A stretch of DNA of 6,961 nucleotides from an uncultured Lachnospiraceae bacterium (GTDB taxonomy: Bacteria > Bacillota > Clostridia > Lachnospirales > Lachnospiraceae), in NCBI GenBank assembly GCA_910586275.1, contig CAJUIM010000151.1:1-6961 (forward strand), read 5' to 3'. This document shows, in pieces, positions 6,344 through 6,961 of the stretch. A model generated the notes under the pieces. That model saw only the letters and a program-made list of their open reading frames with translations. It did not search any database and was not told where the DNA came from. Position 1 is the first letter of the stretch, and each line of letters starts with the position of its first letter. The position numbers and the translations under genes are program-made.

Positions 6344-6787
6344 ATGGAAATGTTAGACGGAGTGGAAAAAATATTTGATCAAATGAAGCCTATGATGAAG
6401 AAGCTGAAAAAGGCATCTTATGAGCAGAATATGGAGGGATTCCGCAGGGAAAACGGCCATTATTTCAGAGAAATGGTAGATTATGTGGAGGAAGCCGGGC
6501 AGAAAGAGGAGGCTGCAAAGGAAATAGCAGTGCTTTTTACGGAGAAGGTGGGGGAGAAGTTCGGCGGAAAGAAAAAAATCAGCGGCATTTTGCAGGCAGA
6601 CTTGAACTTCTTTATGATTTATTATGTTTTTCCCTCAATCCTGCTGACTGGCAGCGATTGTGCAAAAACAACGGCGGATGCGGTCTGTGCGGAATGGGGG
6701 AACCGGTTTAAGGACAGCAAGATTAATTACGCCGATTATGATACGATTTATAAGGGGTTCCGGGAGAAGATATTCGGTATTTTCTGA
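6344..6787 (+). CDS. Uncharacterised 147-residue protein at the end of the sensor operon
   Basis: I do not recognise the family. The ATG at 6344 has GGAAAGGA at 6331-6338, five bases upstream; a second in-frame ATG at 6350 is possible. The protein looks cytoplasmic and mostly helical. The first ~80 residues are strongly charged (rich in K and E), with M-K-P-M-M-K-K-L-K-K at 14-23 and R-E-N-G-H-Y-F-R-E-M at 35-44. One moderately hydrophobic aromatic segment (~87-101, F-F-M-I-Y-Y-V-F-P) is too short and mixed for a confident membrane helix. Two cysteines (106 and 115) flank an alanine/threonine-rich turn, and the end is aromatic. There is no signal peptide. Codon use and purine bias match the neighbours. 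It lies 56 bases after the binding-protein gene with no clear promoter between, so cotranscription is plausible. No function can be assigned. Confidence 0.75.
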   Translation: MEMLDGVEKIFDQMKPMMKKLKKASYEQNMEGFRRENGHYFREMVDYVEEAGQKEEAAKEIAVLFTEKVGEKFGGKKKISGILQADLNFFMIYYVFPSILLTGSDCAKTTADAVCAEWGNRFKDSKINYADYDTIYKGFREKIFGIF

Positions 6788-6907
6788 AATGGGAGCCGCG
6801 CAGGATGTGTGATGATGAAGGAATGAAAAGAGATGGAAGCCGAAGTCATGCAGTTAGCATAATCAGCAACATAATTTAATATGAAAATAACTCGTACCTA
6901 CGCAATG

Positions 6908-6961
6908 TCATTCACTTAAGCCGCAGCCCCCATCAGGAACGATGTTTTTCACTCGGACCTT
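6908..6961 (-). other. Short minus-strand open frame entering from the right edge, possible 3' end of a convergent gene
   Basis: Read on the minus strand from the window edge, one frame stays open for 17 codons and ends at TGA (6908-6910), finishing G-C-G-L-S-E. The other two minus frames close within ten codons. An ATG (6909-6911) overlaps this stop in the ATGA arrangement used by coupled genes, but the frame it opens (6876-6911) ends after 11 codons. Too little is visible to name a gene, and it may be chance. Confidence 0.2.

Noticed and set aside
1..6961. CRISPR arrays, tRNA or rRNA genes, tandem repeats
   Set aside because: None were seen: no regularly spaced repeats, no cloverleaf-like or conserved rRNA sequence, and nearly all the space is filled by intact protein genes.

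Overview
The window looks like chromosome from a Gram-positive, low-to-mid GC Firmicute, most likely a Lachnospiraceae-type gut Clostridium. This rests on purine-rich coding strands with strong AAGGAGG-type ribosome binding sites, a YesM/YesN two-component pair next to a sugar-binding protein, and a DeoR-type regulator next to fucU. The genus cannot be fixed from the sequence alone. All six confident genes lie on the plus strand.

Layout. Positions 1-259 hold no supportable gene, but do hold a promoter-like element for the first gene. Positions 260-1024 encode a DeoR-family repressor. A second promoter-like region leads to fucU (1213-1653), an L-fucose mutarotase of the RbsD/FucU family, followed by a probable terminator hairpin. 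A near-consensus promoter (1784-1812) then starts a tight operon: a YesN-type response regulator (1831-3444), a YesM-type dCACHE sensor histidine kinase (3445-5247) and a membrane-anchored sugar-binding protein without a lipobox (5307-6287). A 147-residue protein of unknown family follows (6344-6787). The last ~170 bases contain no confident gene, only a short minus-strand open frame entering from the right edge.

How the parts may work together. DeoR and FucU point to metabolism of fucose or a similar sugar inside the cell. The binding protein, kinase and regulator form a candidate three-component extracellular sugar sensor of the kind known from XylFII-LytSR in clostridia: the anchored binding protein would present a sugar to the kinase, which phosphorylates the AraC-type regulator. 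No ABC permease, ATPase, kinase, isomerase or aldolase is in the window, so the target genes probably lie outside it. The most testable regulatory signal is an 11-bp palindrome, TGATA-Y-TATCA, which overlaps the predicted -10 element upstream of both deoR and fucU. It is a candidate operator for the DeoR protein.
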